DNA from: Lysobacterales bacterium
Lineage (GTDB): Bacteria > Pseudomonadota > Gammaproteobacteria > Xanthomonadales > SZUA-36
Assembly (NCBI GenBank): GCA_014238945.1
Contig: JABAAB010000044.1
Coordinates: forward strand, 1-61,936
DNA: 61,936 nucleotides
Direction: 5' to 3'
The notes under the pieces were generated by a model. That model searched no databases. It had not been told where the DNA came from and was given only the letters and a program-made list of their open reading frames with translations. Both the position numbers and the translations under genes were made by a program. Shown here piece by piece: positions 1 to 9,416 of the stretch. Position 1 is the first letter of the stretch; the number at the start of each line of letters is the position of its first letter.

Positions 1-230
1 CTTCACTGATATTGGGATAGCACCCAATAATTGACTTGGCATACCGTTTAATTAGACCCATAAACTCCACATACTTAGCCGATCATCCGTGGATCGGCGT
101 TGATTTCCCACTTTGGATTTTCGAGTTTGAGTTTTCACACACCCTCGGTCGGAAGCTGTCAATTAAAAACCATCATTTTAACGAATGTATACTTCCGCCC
201 CCGGCCATGAGCGCGCGTTGGTGACGAGAG
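1..230. other. Edge stretch without a convincing gene
   Basis: The first 230 bases hold short open frames but no domain, signal peptide or motif I recognise. One 62-codon frame on the plus strand (from TTG at 36) has an unremarkable composition and no ribosome binding site, so I do not call it. The stretch may be the 3' flank of a gene lying outside the window. Confidence 0.4.
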
Positions 231-437
231 TTATTCGGCATCTGCCACAAGAATCCTCGCCAACAAGTAGGCAGGAATGAAAATGCACCAAAGTAAACCC
301 AGCAGGAAGATGTCGTACGCGTAAGCCATCAAATAACCGAGGCCGACTGCAAGTTTAAGGCCTACAACCGGAAAAATGGATAGAACAACAATCAACAGTT
401 GAACGGGGGTATTAGCTTTGAACTGAAGCTGTCGCAC
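231..437 (-). CDS. Small two-helix membrane protein, possibly the 3' remnant of a longer gene
   Basis: The 68-residue product from a GTG start has two hydrophobic stretches (about residues 12-35 and 38-62) and would sit in the inner membrane. Family not recognised. The same frame stays open upstream to about position 578. It reads there like real coding sequence, with a WKVANRSFGIYHLF segment leading into another hydrophobic stretch, but has no ATG, GTG or TTG start before 437. The annotated GTG may therefore be an artefact and the gene may have lost its 5' end. The extended frame runs 13 bases into the 3' end of the decayed permease upstream, so this could be one eroded transcription unit. 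Confidence 0.4.
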   Translation of the reverse strand: MRQLQFKANTPVQLLIVVLSIFPVVGLKLAVGLGYLMAYAYDIFLLGLLWCIFIPAYLLARILVADAE

Positions 438-565
438 CCGATGATTGATGATCAGAAACAGGTGGTAAATCCCAAAGCTACGGTTTGCAACCTTCCAGCT
501 TAGATCAGGGCCGAAGTTGCCACAGGGTACTGCCCATTTTGTCCCTTCCCCGAGTTCGAGACAGA

Positions 566-1981
566 TTAATCCACGTATTCACCGAGTATCAGGTAGTCCC
601 TTTCCTGTTTTGGTATCGGATGTCGGAACTGGCGCCAGTAGAATGCGAGCCCGCCGAGTACGATCCACACCCCAGCGACCAGGAATTCGAGATTTCCAAG
701 CTGGCCCGGACTGCCGGGTAATATCATCAACAGAAGTAACAGGACAGAGACGACCAGGCCAACGTACAGCAGCGCCGTGGGTGCACAGAAAGGACGTTCA
801 AGCAGGGGCGCTGTGCGACGCAGGCGGATGGCTGCTGCAGAGGTGACCGTCAGCGCGATGGTGAATACGAAAGAACTGGTGTTGACGATTGGGCTCAAGG
901 CAAATTTGCCGATAAATGGCCCGAGCAAAGAAATCGTCCCGATAAAAAGCAGGGCGTTCCGGGGTGTATGATGTTGTTCATGAACAACGGCAAACCAATG
1001 CGGCAGCATGCCGCCCCGGCCCAATGAAAACAGCAACCGGGAAGACGCTACGTACATCCCATTCAGCGTGGTGACCAGCCCCAGCAAGGCGGTAAATATC
1101 ACCAGCTTGGCCGCCCAGGCATAGCCAAATGCTGCCTCGAAAACAGCCGAACTGGTCATTGGCAATTGTGACGATACCGTCCACGGCATGGAGATGGATA
1201 CAGCCAAAATGATGACCACGTAAAAAATTGAACCACAGGCAATGCTGATCAGAATTGCATAACCGAGTTTCTGTGGTGGCACTGACGCACCGGCTTCTTC
1301 GGCCGCTTGCGGGATCGCATCAAAACCCGCCATAAAGAATGGCACTACCACCAGCACCGATGCAATGGATGACACGATGACTGCCCAGGATGTGGGACCG
1401 GTGCCGGAACCTGCAAACAGGGGCATCATAATTGAGACCTCACCCTGAACCAACGCCACACGGGTGAATATCAGAGTGCAAATAATCAACGCAGCCACAA
1501 TGGCCGCCTAGATCCTTGCGGAACTCCCGGCACCCCGGTAATTGATGCGGATGAGCAACGCACCAACGATCAAACCGGGCAAGATTGTAGACAGGCTGAC
1601 CCGCTCCTGGTCTGAGCCCATACCCACAAAGTACAAGGGGTCGGTAGCAATTGCAGGAATCAGTGTTTCCAGCAAAGCCCCCAGCGAACCACCATCCTGC
1701 AGCCATTGCCCGGAATAGACTACCCAGCAAACACCGACAATGACGCCCAGACCCAGGGCAACATAGCTACGGAATGGAATACTGCGTTCCAGCGTCGACC
1801 TGACATCAACCAACCCCTCGACCCGGGCCAGCATTTCAGACTGGTTTACACCCATGTGTGCAAAAAAATGACTGTGTGAGTCATCAAATAAACCTGTGTA
1901 ATACCGACTACTCAGATGACCCATGACATTGCATTGCCAGGGGTGTACCACGCCATCATAAGTTCGAATCATCCTCTGCAA
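566..1981 (-). pseudogene. Decayed chimera: hotdog thioesterase N-terminus fused to an APC amino-acid permease
   Basis: The frame begins with about 64 residues of a hotdog acyl-CoA thioesterase (HPWxCxVxGHL, RYYTGLFDD). This part clearly resembles the intact thioesterase at 19657-20079. Near 1790 it passes in frame into the first helix of an APC-superfamily permease (RSIPFRSYVALGLGVIVG). A second jump near 1670 goes from the TM1 region (GGSLGALL) to what should be the TM4/5 region (LIPAIATDPLYF), so several helices are missing. At 1508-1510 an in-frame TAG follows GSSARI, where the family normally has glutamine; the same frame then continues to 566 through the rest of the permease. Two deletions plus a nonsense codon make function very unlikely. 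The arrangement suggests an ancestral thioesterase-permease operon for a CoA-linked or amine substrate. Confidence 0.85.
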
Positions 1982-2022
1982 ATTGTCTCTGTTCCCAGTT
2001 TATAACCAACCGTGACTGTAGC

Positions 2023-3438
2023 TCAGTATCCCTCAAACTCCTGGCCCGGAGCGATATTGGGATATTGTTTCATACTCACGGCGAGGCGAGCCAGAATATC
2101 CATCACGGGCTTGGTTACCCACAGATGGGAATATCCTTCTGCAGCAAAGAGTTCGCGCGTCTCACCAGGATCGTTCCTGATATCATAGACCTCCGGGAAA
2201 GTGGGTTGCACGATCGGTGAAAAGGTGCCCTCAGCTGTGAAGAAATGGACCTTGAGCGTGCGCCACTTGACAGAAAAAACATTGTTACCCACGTAGGTCA
2301 CAATATGTTCCCGGTTTGATTTTTCCTGCTCACCGAGAATGAAATCCGACTGATCTATTCCGTCAATAGGCCGATCATCGGGAATCCGTGCCCCTTCACC
2401 CACCAGATTTGCAATGGTCGGATACCAGTCCAGATCCGAAAGAATTTCATCGCTGACCCGTCCCGCCGGGATTCTGCCAGGCCACCGCATCATACCTGGT
2501 GTGCGGGTTCCGCCTTCATAGCCTGTGCTCAGACCACCGCGCCACGGACCATTGGAACCCCCTTCACCACCCCAACCGGTCGAGTGCTCCCCGGCAGCAT
2601 TGTCACCCGTCAGGATGATGATGGTGTTGTCCGCAATACCCGCCTGGTCCACGGCATCAACAATCCGCCCAACGTAGGCATCCACCTGCATCTGAATATC
2701 GGCATAGGCACCTGATTTCGAACTACCCTCAAAATCGGGGTGTGGAAGGAATGGCGGGTGAATCTGGGTAAGTGCTGCGTAGATGAAAAAAGGTTTGCCC
2801 GTCTTTACCTGTGCTGCTACAAAAGCAGATGTCATCTCCACTATTTCGCTATCGAGTAGTGCCCTGCTTTTGTGGTTGAACTCTTTTACCGGTTTGGACA
2901 TTTCCCCCTTCTTGCCCTGCCAGATATGTGGAACATCAAAAACTTCGGGATCAAACTGCGGAGTGCTGGTGTAACTGGCCTCCATCGCACTTTCCTTGGT
3001 GCCATACCATTCGTCATATCCCTGGTCATTCGGCAATCTTCCGTCCTTGTCGCCAATGTGCCACTTTCCAAACATGGCGGTTGCATAGCCTGCGTCAGAC
3101 AGCAACTCGGGCAAGGTATACTCCCATGGTGCCATTCCCTGTGGCTCGCCGGGTGCCGGTACTTTCTGGGTCCCGGACCGGATCGGGTAGCGGCCGGTAT
3201 GAATAGCCGAACGCGTAGGTGTGCACTGATTCTGCACATTGAAATTGGTAAATCGTGTGCCCTGTGAGGCGAGTTCTTCAATCTGTGGTGTGGGGGTTGT
3301 TCCACCCTGCAGGGATATGTCCCCCCAGCCCCAGTTGTCGACCAGGATGTAGATTATGTTGGGCTTGTCCACGGCCAGTGCGGGCATACCTGACATCAGC
3401 ACTAAAAAGAAAAACAACACCGTGGATGTATTTTTCAT
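2023..3438 (-). CDS. Secreted type I sulfatase (arylsulfatase family)
   Basis: The 471-residue protein starts with a Sec signal peptide (about residues 1-22, cleavage after AxA near ALA-VD), so it acts in the periplasm or outside the cell. The sulfatase signature CTPTR begins at Cys72, the residue expected to be oxidised to formylglycine. Other expected active-site positions are visible: K125 and H127 in GKWHIG, H227 in TQIHPPF, and D279-N280 in TGDN. The first metal-binding pair, usually Asp-Asp, is D34-N35 here. Length fits the family. Substrate not readable; marine bacteria use such enzymes on sulfated polysaccharides or small sulfate esters. No formylglycine-generating enzyme gene lies in the window. 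Single gene, transcribed away from the broken TPR gene. Confidence 0.9.
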   Translation of the reverse strand: MKNTSTVLFFFLVLMSGMPALAVDKPNIIYILVDNWGWGDISLQGGTTPTPQIEELASQGTRFTNFNVQNQCTPTRSAIHTGRYPIRSGTQKVPAPGEPQGMAPWEYTLPELLSDAGYATAMFGKWHIGDKDGRLPNDQGYDEWYGTKESAMEASYTSTPQFDPEVFDVPHIWQGKKGEMSKPVKEFNHKSRALLDSEIVEMTSAFVAAQVKTGKPFFIYAALTQIHPPFLPHPDFEGSSKSGAYADIQMQVDAYVGRIVDAVDQAGIADNTIIILTGDNAAGEHSTGWGGEGGSNGPWRGGLSTGYEGGTRTPGMMRWPGRIPAGRVSDEILSDLDWYPTIANLVGEGARIPDDRPIDGIDQSDFILGEQEKSNREHIVTYVGNNVFSVKWRTLKVHFFTAEGTFSPIVQPTFPEVYDIRNDPGETRELFAAEGYSHLWVTKPVMDILARLAVSMKQYPNIAPGQEFEGY

Positions 3439-3817
3439 ACACTAAACTCCTTACGATTTGCTTTAGTGTTCAGGGTCACATCCCCGGTCACTGTTCAAGT
3501 GGCATTGATAATAAAGTCATTTGACGACCAACGTGCGATACCCGGGTGACAATGCTGTGTATTCAGTTGTTATTGCACACTCGGCTAATTGCTCTACGCC
3601 GGATACCGGAGTTGATCCCGTTCTACTGGCGTTACCGGGTATTACCCCAATGGCCAAACCGATAGTACCACCAAAGCCAATGTCATTTGTTCAGGCTTTA
3701 TCCGTGATTACCCGGGTACTTTGAAGCCCCTTCATATCCGAACAGCAACTGGTTCATTGGCAATTGACGACCAAACGGGTACGCTTGAGTTATCAGAAGA
3801 AACCAAGTAACCAGTCC
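3439..3817. other. Intergenic region between the sulfatase and the broken TPR gene
   Basis: These 379 bases separate two divergent genes and should contain their promoters, but I cannot assign convincing -35/-10 pairs. An 11-base direct repeat TTGACGACCAA occurs at 3521-3531 and 3764-3774, and the palindrome ACCCGGGT occurs at 3540-3547 and 3710-3717. Short frames on both strands have no recognisable content. Confidence 0.4.
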
Positions 3818-5633
3818 TTGTCATTATTCAACGAATTAAAGCGCCGTAATGTAATTCGCATTGGAGCCGCCTACGTGGTATCTGCCTGGCTGGTTATCCA
3901 GGTGGTGGCGACCATATTCCCGGCTTTTGGATTTGGCGATGCTGCCATACGTATCGTCACAACACTGCTCGCCATCGGCCTCGTCCCCACGCTGGTATTC
4001 AGTTGGGTATTTGAATTCACGCCCGAGGGCCTTAAAAAGGAAAAGGATTTTGATGCAGAACAACTGCATACACCCGAATCAGGCAAGAAACCGGATTCGC
4101 ATCACTGCCCAGTTAATTGAGGCCAGGTCAGATTCCCACCTTTGGTCTGAAACCTATGATCGTGATCTGGAAGACATTTTCGATGTACAGGACGAGGTGG
4201 CCGGTGCCATTGCGACCGCTATGCTGGGCTCCATCGACGGCCTCGGTGTCAATCCGGTTTCCAGAACCGACAGCATCGCTGCATATGAAGCGTTTCGAAC
4301 CGGCCGTCTGCGATGGTGGCGCAGGTCAGCAGCAGAATTTCAAAAGGCATTGGAACTGTTCAACAAGGCAATGGAATACGACCCCGGCTTTGCCCCTGCC
4401 CACGCTGCTGCTGCAGATACCTGGCTGTTGATGATTCTTTACGGAAATGTCCAGATACTGGACGGTATTGAGCAAGCCAAGCCACTGATCGAGAAAGCTC
4501 TGGAAATTGATCCTGATTCGGCAGAAGCATATGCCGCACTCGGACTTTCCAGGTCGATCATCGGAGAGAAAGAGGAAGCAGAAGCCGGCTTGCGCCAGGC
4601 AATAAAACTGGACGCCGACTATATACCGGCTTCTATCTGGCTCAGCGTATTATTGGGCAACCAGGGGCGTCTCCCCGAACAGGGTGAAGTGTTGCAGGAG
4701 GCGATCGCAAAAGATCCCATGAATGAATTGCTGACCATCAATTATTCCGCGAATCTTCACGCCCGGGGGGATTTTGAGGGTGCCAGGAAAATGCTCGAAA
4801 GCCTGCTGCGGTACCAGGCTGATTCGCTCACATTGCTGGCCACGCTTTCTAACATTTCACGTGAAAGTGGTCACCTGATTGATGCCTGGAAATATGCAAA
4901 GCGTGCCTACGACCTGGAACCAGAGAATACGATGGTCATCCTTACCATGGCCAGGGCCTGGTGGGGTATTGGAGATGCCGGGGAAGGAGAAAAATTTCTG
5001 GTCACCGGAATTGAAAAATCACGGAGAAATGTAGATCTCAAAAGGACTTATCTGAACCTGTTGACGGTCCAGGGACGGGTCAGCGAGGCCGAGGACATGA
5101 TGCGCCGGTTGTTTGGAAGTGACCCCGGAAATCTACCGGAAGAAATCCAGAGGGTTTATCATTTCCAGACGGGTATCCTTGATGCGGTCAGGGGCAACAT
5201 GCCAGCAGCCAGGGACCATCTCCAAAAGTCCATCCATGCAGATGAAAGACAGTTATTTGACGAAAATCAGATTTTTGCACTAACGACCGCTTCCATGATA
5301 AACCAAGCAATGGGCGATACGGAGCTGGCAGAAAAGCAGTTGAGCAGGGCAGAACGTGTTGTCGGCCATGCCCGGCTAAATGGCTTTGATAATGGAGAGA
5401 TTTACTATTTCACTGCTTGTCTTCTTGCGCTCCGTGGTGAGAAAGAACGTGCGCTTCATTCATTGCAACAAGCCTACGAAAGAGGCTGGCGAGAAGACTG
5501 GCGATTGAAAACGGATGGGCGGATTAAAATACTGAACGACGCAGCAGCATTTTTGACGATTCAGCAGCAAGTAGCGGCTGATATTGACCTCGCGAGGAAT
5601 GAAATTCATTCCATACAATCATCAGATCACTGA
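3818..5633 (+). pseudogene. Broken membrane-anchored TPR protein (internal out-of-frame deletion)
   Basis: The 5' part, best started at TTG 3818 (SLFNELKRRNVIRIGAAYVV), matches the common N-terminus of gammaproteobacterial membrane-anchored TPR proteins: one transmembrane helix followed by FEFTPEGLKKEKD. After PESGKK (about 4087) this frame runs into a stop at 4120. From the same point another frame continues with RIRITAQLIEARSDSHLWSE, the segment that in intact relatives follows a second helix and a domain of about 130 residues. Both are therefore missing, and the deletion also shifts the frame. Downstream is about 480 residues of TPR repeats (to 5633) with a repeating AxxxxxAL pattern. A short product could in theory still start inside the second frame, but the anchored protein cannot be made. 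Confidence 0.85.
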
Positions 5634-5897
5634 AGGTCCCAGACGGTGAACAGTGCCGCATCGGCTATCGTGGTGGCAACCGAATCAGTGAAAGCGCATT
5701 GATTTAGGGACCTCATCCCCCGGGTGTTGAAGAAACAGACGTCCTGACCCGGGACTGGCCATCAACACCGGCGATCTCTTTGATCGCAATGCTTCAATTT
5801 CAAGCAACATCGAAAAATTATCAGTGCTGTCGAAATCCAGCAATAAACAACCGGTGCTATCCCTAATTATGAAGTTCCCTAATTATGGCAAAACAGC
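5634..5897. promoter_or_regulatory. Leader of the acs-Mo hydroxylase-demethylase operon with a possible regulator site
   Basis: This 264-base gap lies in front of the six-gene operon starting at 5898. It contains ACATCGAAAA at 5807-5816 and TGTCGAAA at 5828-5835, two similar TCGAA-centred elements 20 bases apart on the same face of the helix. The second copy matches the core of the repeated motif next to the AraC-type regulator (21196-21229). The match is shorter here, so the link is suggestive only. No clear -35/-10 pair could be assigned. Confidence 0.35.
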
Positions 5898-8024
5898 ATG
5901 GTGAATACCCATCAGCACAGACTGTCCCGGCTGTTTTGTCCTGGTAGTATCGCCTTCATCGGTGGCACCATCGCCGAGATGGCGATCCGGCGTTCCGTGG
6001 AAATTGGTTACCGCGGTGACATTTGGCCGGTCCATCCAACCCGCAAAACCATGGAAGGCTTCGACTGTTATCGCAGTATCGCCGAATTGCCTTCAGTTCC
6101 CGATGCCGCCCATATTGGGGTCAACCGTGAATTGACCATCGACATGGTCAGGACCCTGTCGGAAGCCGGATCGGGGGGATGTGTTTGCTACGCTGCAGGA
6201 TTTGGCGAAATGGGATCGCAGGGACAACAGCTGGAGCAACAACTGGTCGAGGCCGCAGGTGATATGCCCCTGATTGGCCCCAACACATTTGGCTACCTGA
6301 ATTTCCTGGATCGCTGTGCCCTGTGGCCGTATGTGTTTGGGTCTGAGCCGGTGGAAAAGGGGGTCGCGTTCATATCGCAAAGTGGCAACATTGCGATGAA
6401 CGTAACCATGAATTTACGTTCGGTGAATTTCACCCACGTGATTGGAACCGGTAACCAGACAGTGTTGGGACCAGGAGATTACCTGGATGCCCTGCTCGAA
6501 GACGAACGGATCAGTGCCATCGGTATGTACATTGAGGGTATAGACAATATCGATCATTTCTGCCAGGCCGCGGCACAGGCGATGCGCCAAGCCATTCCCA
6601 TCGTGGTGCTCAAGGTGGGCAAAACGGCTGCAAGTGCCCGCCAGTCGAGCACCCACACCAGTTCATTAACCGGTTCCGATGCACTGCACGATGCCCTGTT
6701 CCAACGCCTGGGCATCATCCGCGTGGATTCGCTCAACGGTATGCTGGAAACGCTCAAGATCCTTGACCAGGCAGACCGGTTGAAAGGGCACAACATTGTC
6801 AGTCTGTCCTGTTCCGGTGGTGAGGCGTCCATCATGGCGGATCTCGGTGATGCATACGGTCTCGATCTGCAGCCGTTCAGCGACGCCCAGACGGCGGACT
6901 TGAATGCCCAGTTCGAAAACTATGTCACCGTTTCCAATCCGTTTGATTACAACACCGAGATCTGGGGGGACGGAGCTGCCCAGGAACGCTGTTTCACATT
7001 GGCCATGTCGGGGCATCACGATGCCGCCTTGCTGGTATACGATCATCCCAGCGTCGAGGACGAAGCACTTGCCGTCGAGGTCGACGAATGGACGGTCACG
7101 TTACAGGCATTCGCGGCAGCACATAAAAACACAGGCATGCCGGCATTTGTCATCAGCACGATCAGCGAGTTGCTGCCGGAACAAGCACGTGAGTACGCAA
7201 TGGCAAATGGTGTGGTGCCGCTGCAGGGCTTTGAAGATGGCCTGCTCGCCTATTCCAGGGCGGCCGCCTATCATGTCTTTCGCAAATACTGCTCGGGATC
7301 TGTTGTTTTGCCTCGTTCCTTTTCCCAGCGCAAACAGGAACATTCCGGTGTCGAAAACCTGGATGAATGGGAAAGCAAGCAGCGCCTGGAAAGGTACGGG
7401 CTGACCGTCCCCGGAGGAAAACTGACCACGGCGGATGATGCCATCATTGCTGCAGACGACCTGGGTTATCCCGTTGTACTCAAAGCGGTCGGGACATCAT
7501 TTCTGCACAAGTCGGAACTTGGCGCCGTAAAAACAGGACTGACCTGCTCCGGGGAGGTCGGGCACGCCCTTGACGACATCATCAATTCCGTCACCCACCA
7601 GGCCGGCAATGAAAGAGCACTGCATGCGGACAACTTTCTCGTCGAGCGTATGATCACCGGAGCCGTTGCTGAATTGATCATCGGCATCAAGCGAGACCGG
7701 CAGTTTGGGCCGGCACTGGTAATTGGTGCGGGTGGAGTGCTAGTCGAAATAGTTAAAGACAGCATCAGCCTGCTGCTGCCGGCCACCCGGGAAGAAGTTG
7801 CGCGTGCACTTGATTCCCTGATGGTTTCCAGACTACTGAAGGGCTACCGGGGCAGACCGGCGGGGGATATTGAAGCCTGTGTTGATGCCATCCTCAACAT
7901 AGCCGCCTTCGCACAAGACCACTGGGATTCATTGCGTGAACTGGATGTCAATCCACTGATGGTGCTTCCCCGCGGCCAGGGTGTAGTGGCCGCAGATGCA
8001 CTGCTGGTTTTTGACCTACAATAA
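5898..8024 (+). CDS. Acyl-CoA synthetase, NDP-forming type (CoA-binding plus ATP-grasp)
   Basis: The 708-residue protein has the acetate-CoA ligase (ADP-forming) fused architecture: an N-terminal CoA-binding Rossmann domain (about 10-130), a succinyl-CoA-synthetase-like domain with GPNTFGYLNF, ISQSGNIA and HTSSLTGSDALHDALFQ (about 130-460), and a C-terminal ATP-grasp domain (about 480-708, GYPVVLKAVGTSFLHKSE and a GAGGVLVEI loop). It would activate a carboxylic acid to its CoA thioester in the cytoplasm, or run the reverse reaction to make ATP. It is the first gene of a tight operon, 5 bases before a molybdenum hydroxylase. This suggests it activates the acid produced by that enzyme, or that the two act on successive intermediates of one catabolic route. 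Acyl specificity is not readable. Confidence 0.88.
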   Translation: MVNTHQHRLSRLFCPGSIAFIGGTIAEMAIRRSVEIGYRGDIWPVHPTRKTMEGFDCYRSIAELPSVPDAAHIGVNRELTIDMVRTLSEAGSGGCVCYAAGFGEMGSQGQQLEQQLVEAAGDMPLIGPNTFGYLNFLDRCALWPYVFGSEPVEKGVAFISQSGNIAMNVTMNLRSVNFTHVIGTGNQTVLGPGDYLDALLEDERISAIGMYIEGIDNIDHFCQAAAQAMRQAIPIVVLKVGKTAASARQSSTHTSSLTGSDALHDALFQRLGIIRVDSLNGMLETLKILDQADRLKGHNIVSLSCSGGEASIMADLGDAYGLDLQPFSDAQTADLNAQFENYVTVSNPFDYNTEIWGDGAAQERCFTLAMSGHHDAALLVYDHPSVEDEALAVEVDEWTVTLQAFAAAHKNTGMPAFVISTISELLPEQAREYAMANGVVPLQGFEDGLLAYSRAAAYHVFRKYCSGSVVLPRSFSQRKQEHSGVENLDEWESKQRLERYGLTVPGGKLTTADDAIIAADDLGYPVVLKAVGTSFLHKSELGAVKTGLTCSGEVGHALDDIINSVTHQAGNERALHADNFLVERMITGAVAELIIGIKRDRQFGPALVIGAGGVLVEIVKDSISLLLPATREEVARALDSLMVSRLLKGYRGRPAGDIEACVDAILNIAAFAQDHWDSLRELDVNPLMVLPRGQGVVAADALLVFDLQ

Positions 8025-8029
8025 GTCCC

Positions 8030-8908
8030 ATGAATCACCCTGACTACATCGCTGCTGAATCGATCCAACAGGCGCTGCACCTGAAACAGGTCCACGGTGA
8101 AGATGCCCATGTGGTTGCCGGCGGTACGGATTTAATCCTGAGAATGCGCGATGAAATCCTGGCACCGGAACTGTTGATCGATTTGCGCAAAATTTCACTG
8201 GACCGTATTTCCAAGCACGAAGGTGGTATGCAATTGGGTGCCTATGTGCAGATTGCACAACTGCTTGCCCACCCCGTCATCAAAGAAACTTACCCGGCAC
8301 TGGCGGAGGCCTGCAGACAGTTCGCCGGTCCGCCGATCCGCAACCGTGGCACCCTCGGCGGCAACATTATCAACGCCTCACCGGCCGCTGACCTGCTGCC
8401 ACCGCTGATGGCCTACGATGCCAGCCTGGTACTGGAATCAATCAGCGGTCAGCGTGAAATGCCACTGGACCAGTTTCTGCAGGGCCCGGGTCAAACCAGA
8501 CTGGCGCCGAATGAGTTGCTGACACGGATCATGTTGCCGCAGATACTGGCAAACAGCGCAACATCATTCATCAAGCTCGGACACAGACGCTCCATGGCCA
8601 TCGCCATCGTCAACGTATGTACTCGCATCTCACTGGCGAAGGACGGCAGTGTCGAACAGGCTCGTGTCGTTCTGGGATCGGTCGCCCCCACAGTGATACG
8701 ATCACAAGAATCGGAAGCCCGGCTCAAGGGGCAATTACTCTCAGAGGATTTAATCGAAGATTGCGCCCGGCTGGCTGCTGATGACGCCACACCCATTTCC
8801 GATGTGCGTGCCAGCAGCGAATACCGCAAACGGATGGTGCGGGTGCTGGTACGGCGTGCTTTGACGGCCAACCAGAGCGAACTGTCGGGGGGAATTGCGG
8901 GTGCCTGA
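8030..8908 (+). CDS. Molybdenum hydroxylase FAD subunit (CoxM/XdhB-like)
   Basis: The 292-residue protein is the medium, FAD-binding subunit of a xanthine dehydrogenase-family enzyme. The two FAD loops are visible: VVAGGTDLILRMR near residue 30 and GTLGGNIINASPAADLLP near residue 110. The C-terminal CO-dehydrogenase flavoprotein domain follows. It passes electrons from the iron-sulfur subunit to an acceptor. It starts 5 bases after the acyl-CoA synthetase and its end overlaps the next gene, typical of translational coupling in a three-subunit complex (M-S-L order). Length is normal for the family. Confidence 0.92.
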   Translation: MNHPDYIAAESIQQALHLKQVHGEDAHVVAGGTDLILRMRDEILAPELLIDLRKISLDRISKHEGGMQLGAYVQIAQLLAHPVIKETYPALAEACRQFAGPPIRNRGTLGGNIINASPAADLLPPLMAYDASLVLESISGQREMPLDQFLQGPGQTRLAPNELLTRIMLPQILANSATSFIKLGHRRSMAIAIVNVCTRISLAKDGSVEQARVVLGSVAPTVIRSQESEARLKGQLLSEDLIEDCARLAADDATPISDVRASSEYRKRMVRVLVRRALTANQSELSGGIAGA

Positions 8909-9416
8909 AATCAACATGCGCATCACGGTCAACGGACGTCAACGCGATGTCAGTAGCGAACCCGTCAAAACCCTGCTTCATGTGCTGCGCGAGGACCTTG
9001 GCCTGACGGGAACCAAGGACGGCTGCAGCAGCGGAGATTGTGGTGCCTGTACTGTTATGCTGGATGGCCGGGTGGTCAACTCCTGCATGGTGATGGTTGC
9101 ACAGGCAGACGGCGCCTCGGTTGTAACCGTTGAAGGCATAGCCACCGGCGGTCAGCCAGCAGAGGTTTTGCATCCTTTGCAGAAAGCCTTCTCGCAATGC
9201 TGGTCTTTTCAATGTGGATTCTGCACACAGGGTATGCTGGTGTCATGTTATGACCTGCTGCAGACCAATGACAATCCATCCCGTGAGGATATTCTGACCG
9301 CAATCGCCGGTAATTTTTGCCGCTGTACCGGTTACCAGGCCGTGGTCACTGCCGTTCAACAGGCGGCCGCGGAAATCCGTACGTCAGACGCCGGGGCACA
9401 AAATGAGCGCGCCTGA
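8901..9416 (+). CDS. Molybdenum hydroxylase [2Fe-2S] subunit (CoxS/XdhC-like)
   Basis: This is the small subunit, with two [2Fe-2S] clusters. The plant-ferredoxin-type motif is C-S-S-G-D-C-G-A-C...C and the second motif is CGFCTQGM...CRCTGY, both complete. It relays electrons between the molybdenum and FAD subunits in the cytoplasm. Three starts are possible in frame: TTG 8895, GTG 8901 and ATG 8916. I prefer GTG 8901 because a GGGGGG-type ribosome binding site ends about 8 bases before it; this overlaps the FAD-subunit gene by 8 bases. The 3' end overlaps the large-subunit gene by 14 bases. Confidence 0.92.
   Translation: MPEINMRITVNGRQRDVSSEPVKTLLHVLREDLGLTGTKDGCSSGDCGACTVMLDGRVVNSCMVMVAQADGASVVTVEGIATGGQPAEVLHPLQKAFSQCWSFQCGFCTQGMLVSCYDLLQTNDNPSREDILTAIAGNFCRCTGYQAVVTAVQQAAAEIRTSDAGAQNERA

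Noticed and set aside
1508-1510. In-frame TAG as a pyrrolysine codon
   Set aside because: The frame has two other deletions, no pyrrolysine genes are in the window, and the permease family is not known to contain pyrrolysine. A nonsense mutation is simpler.
3521-3724. Short plus-strand frame, and an antisense frame of about 57 codons, in the sulfatase/TPR gap
   Set aside because: Neither has a ribosome site, a domain or a family-like pattern; both are probably chance open frames.
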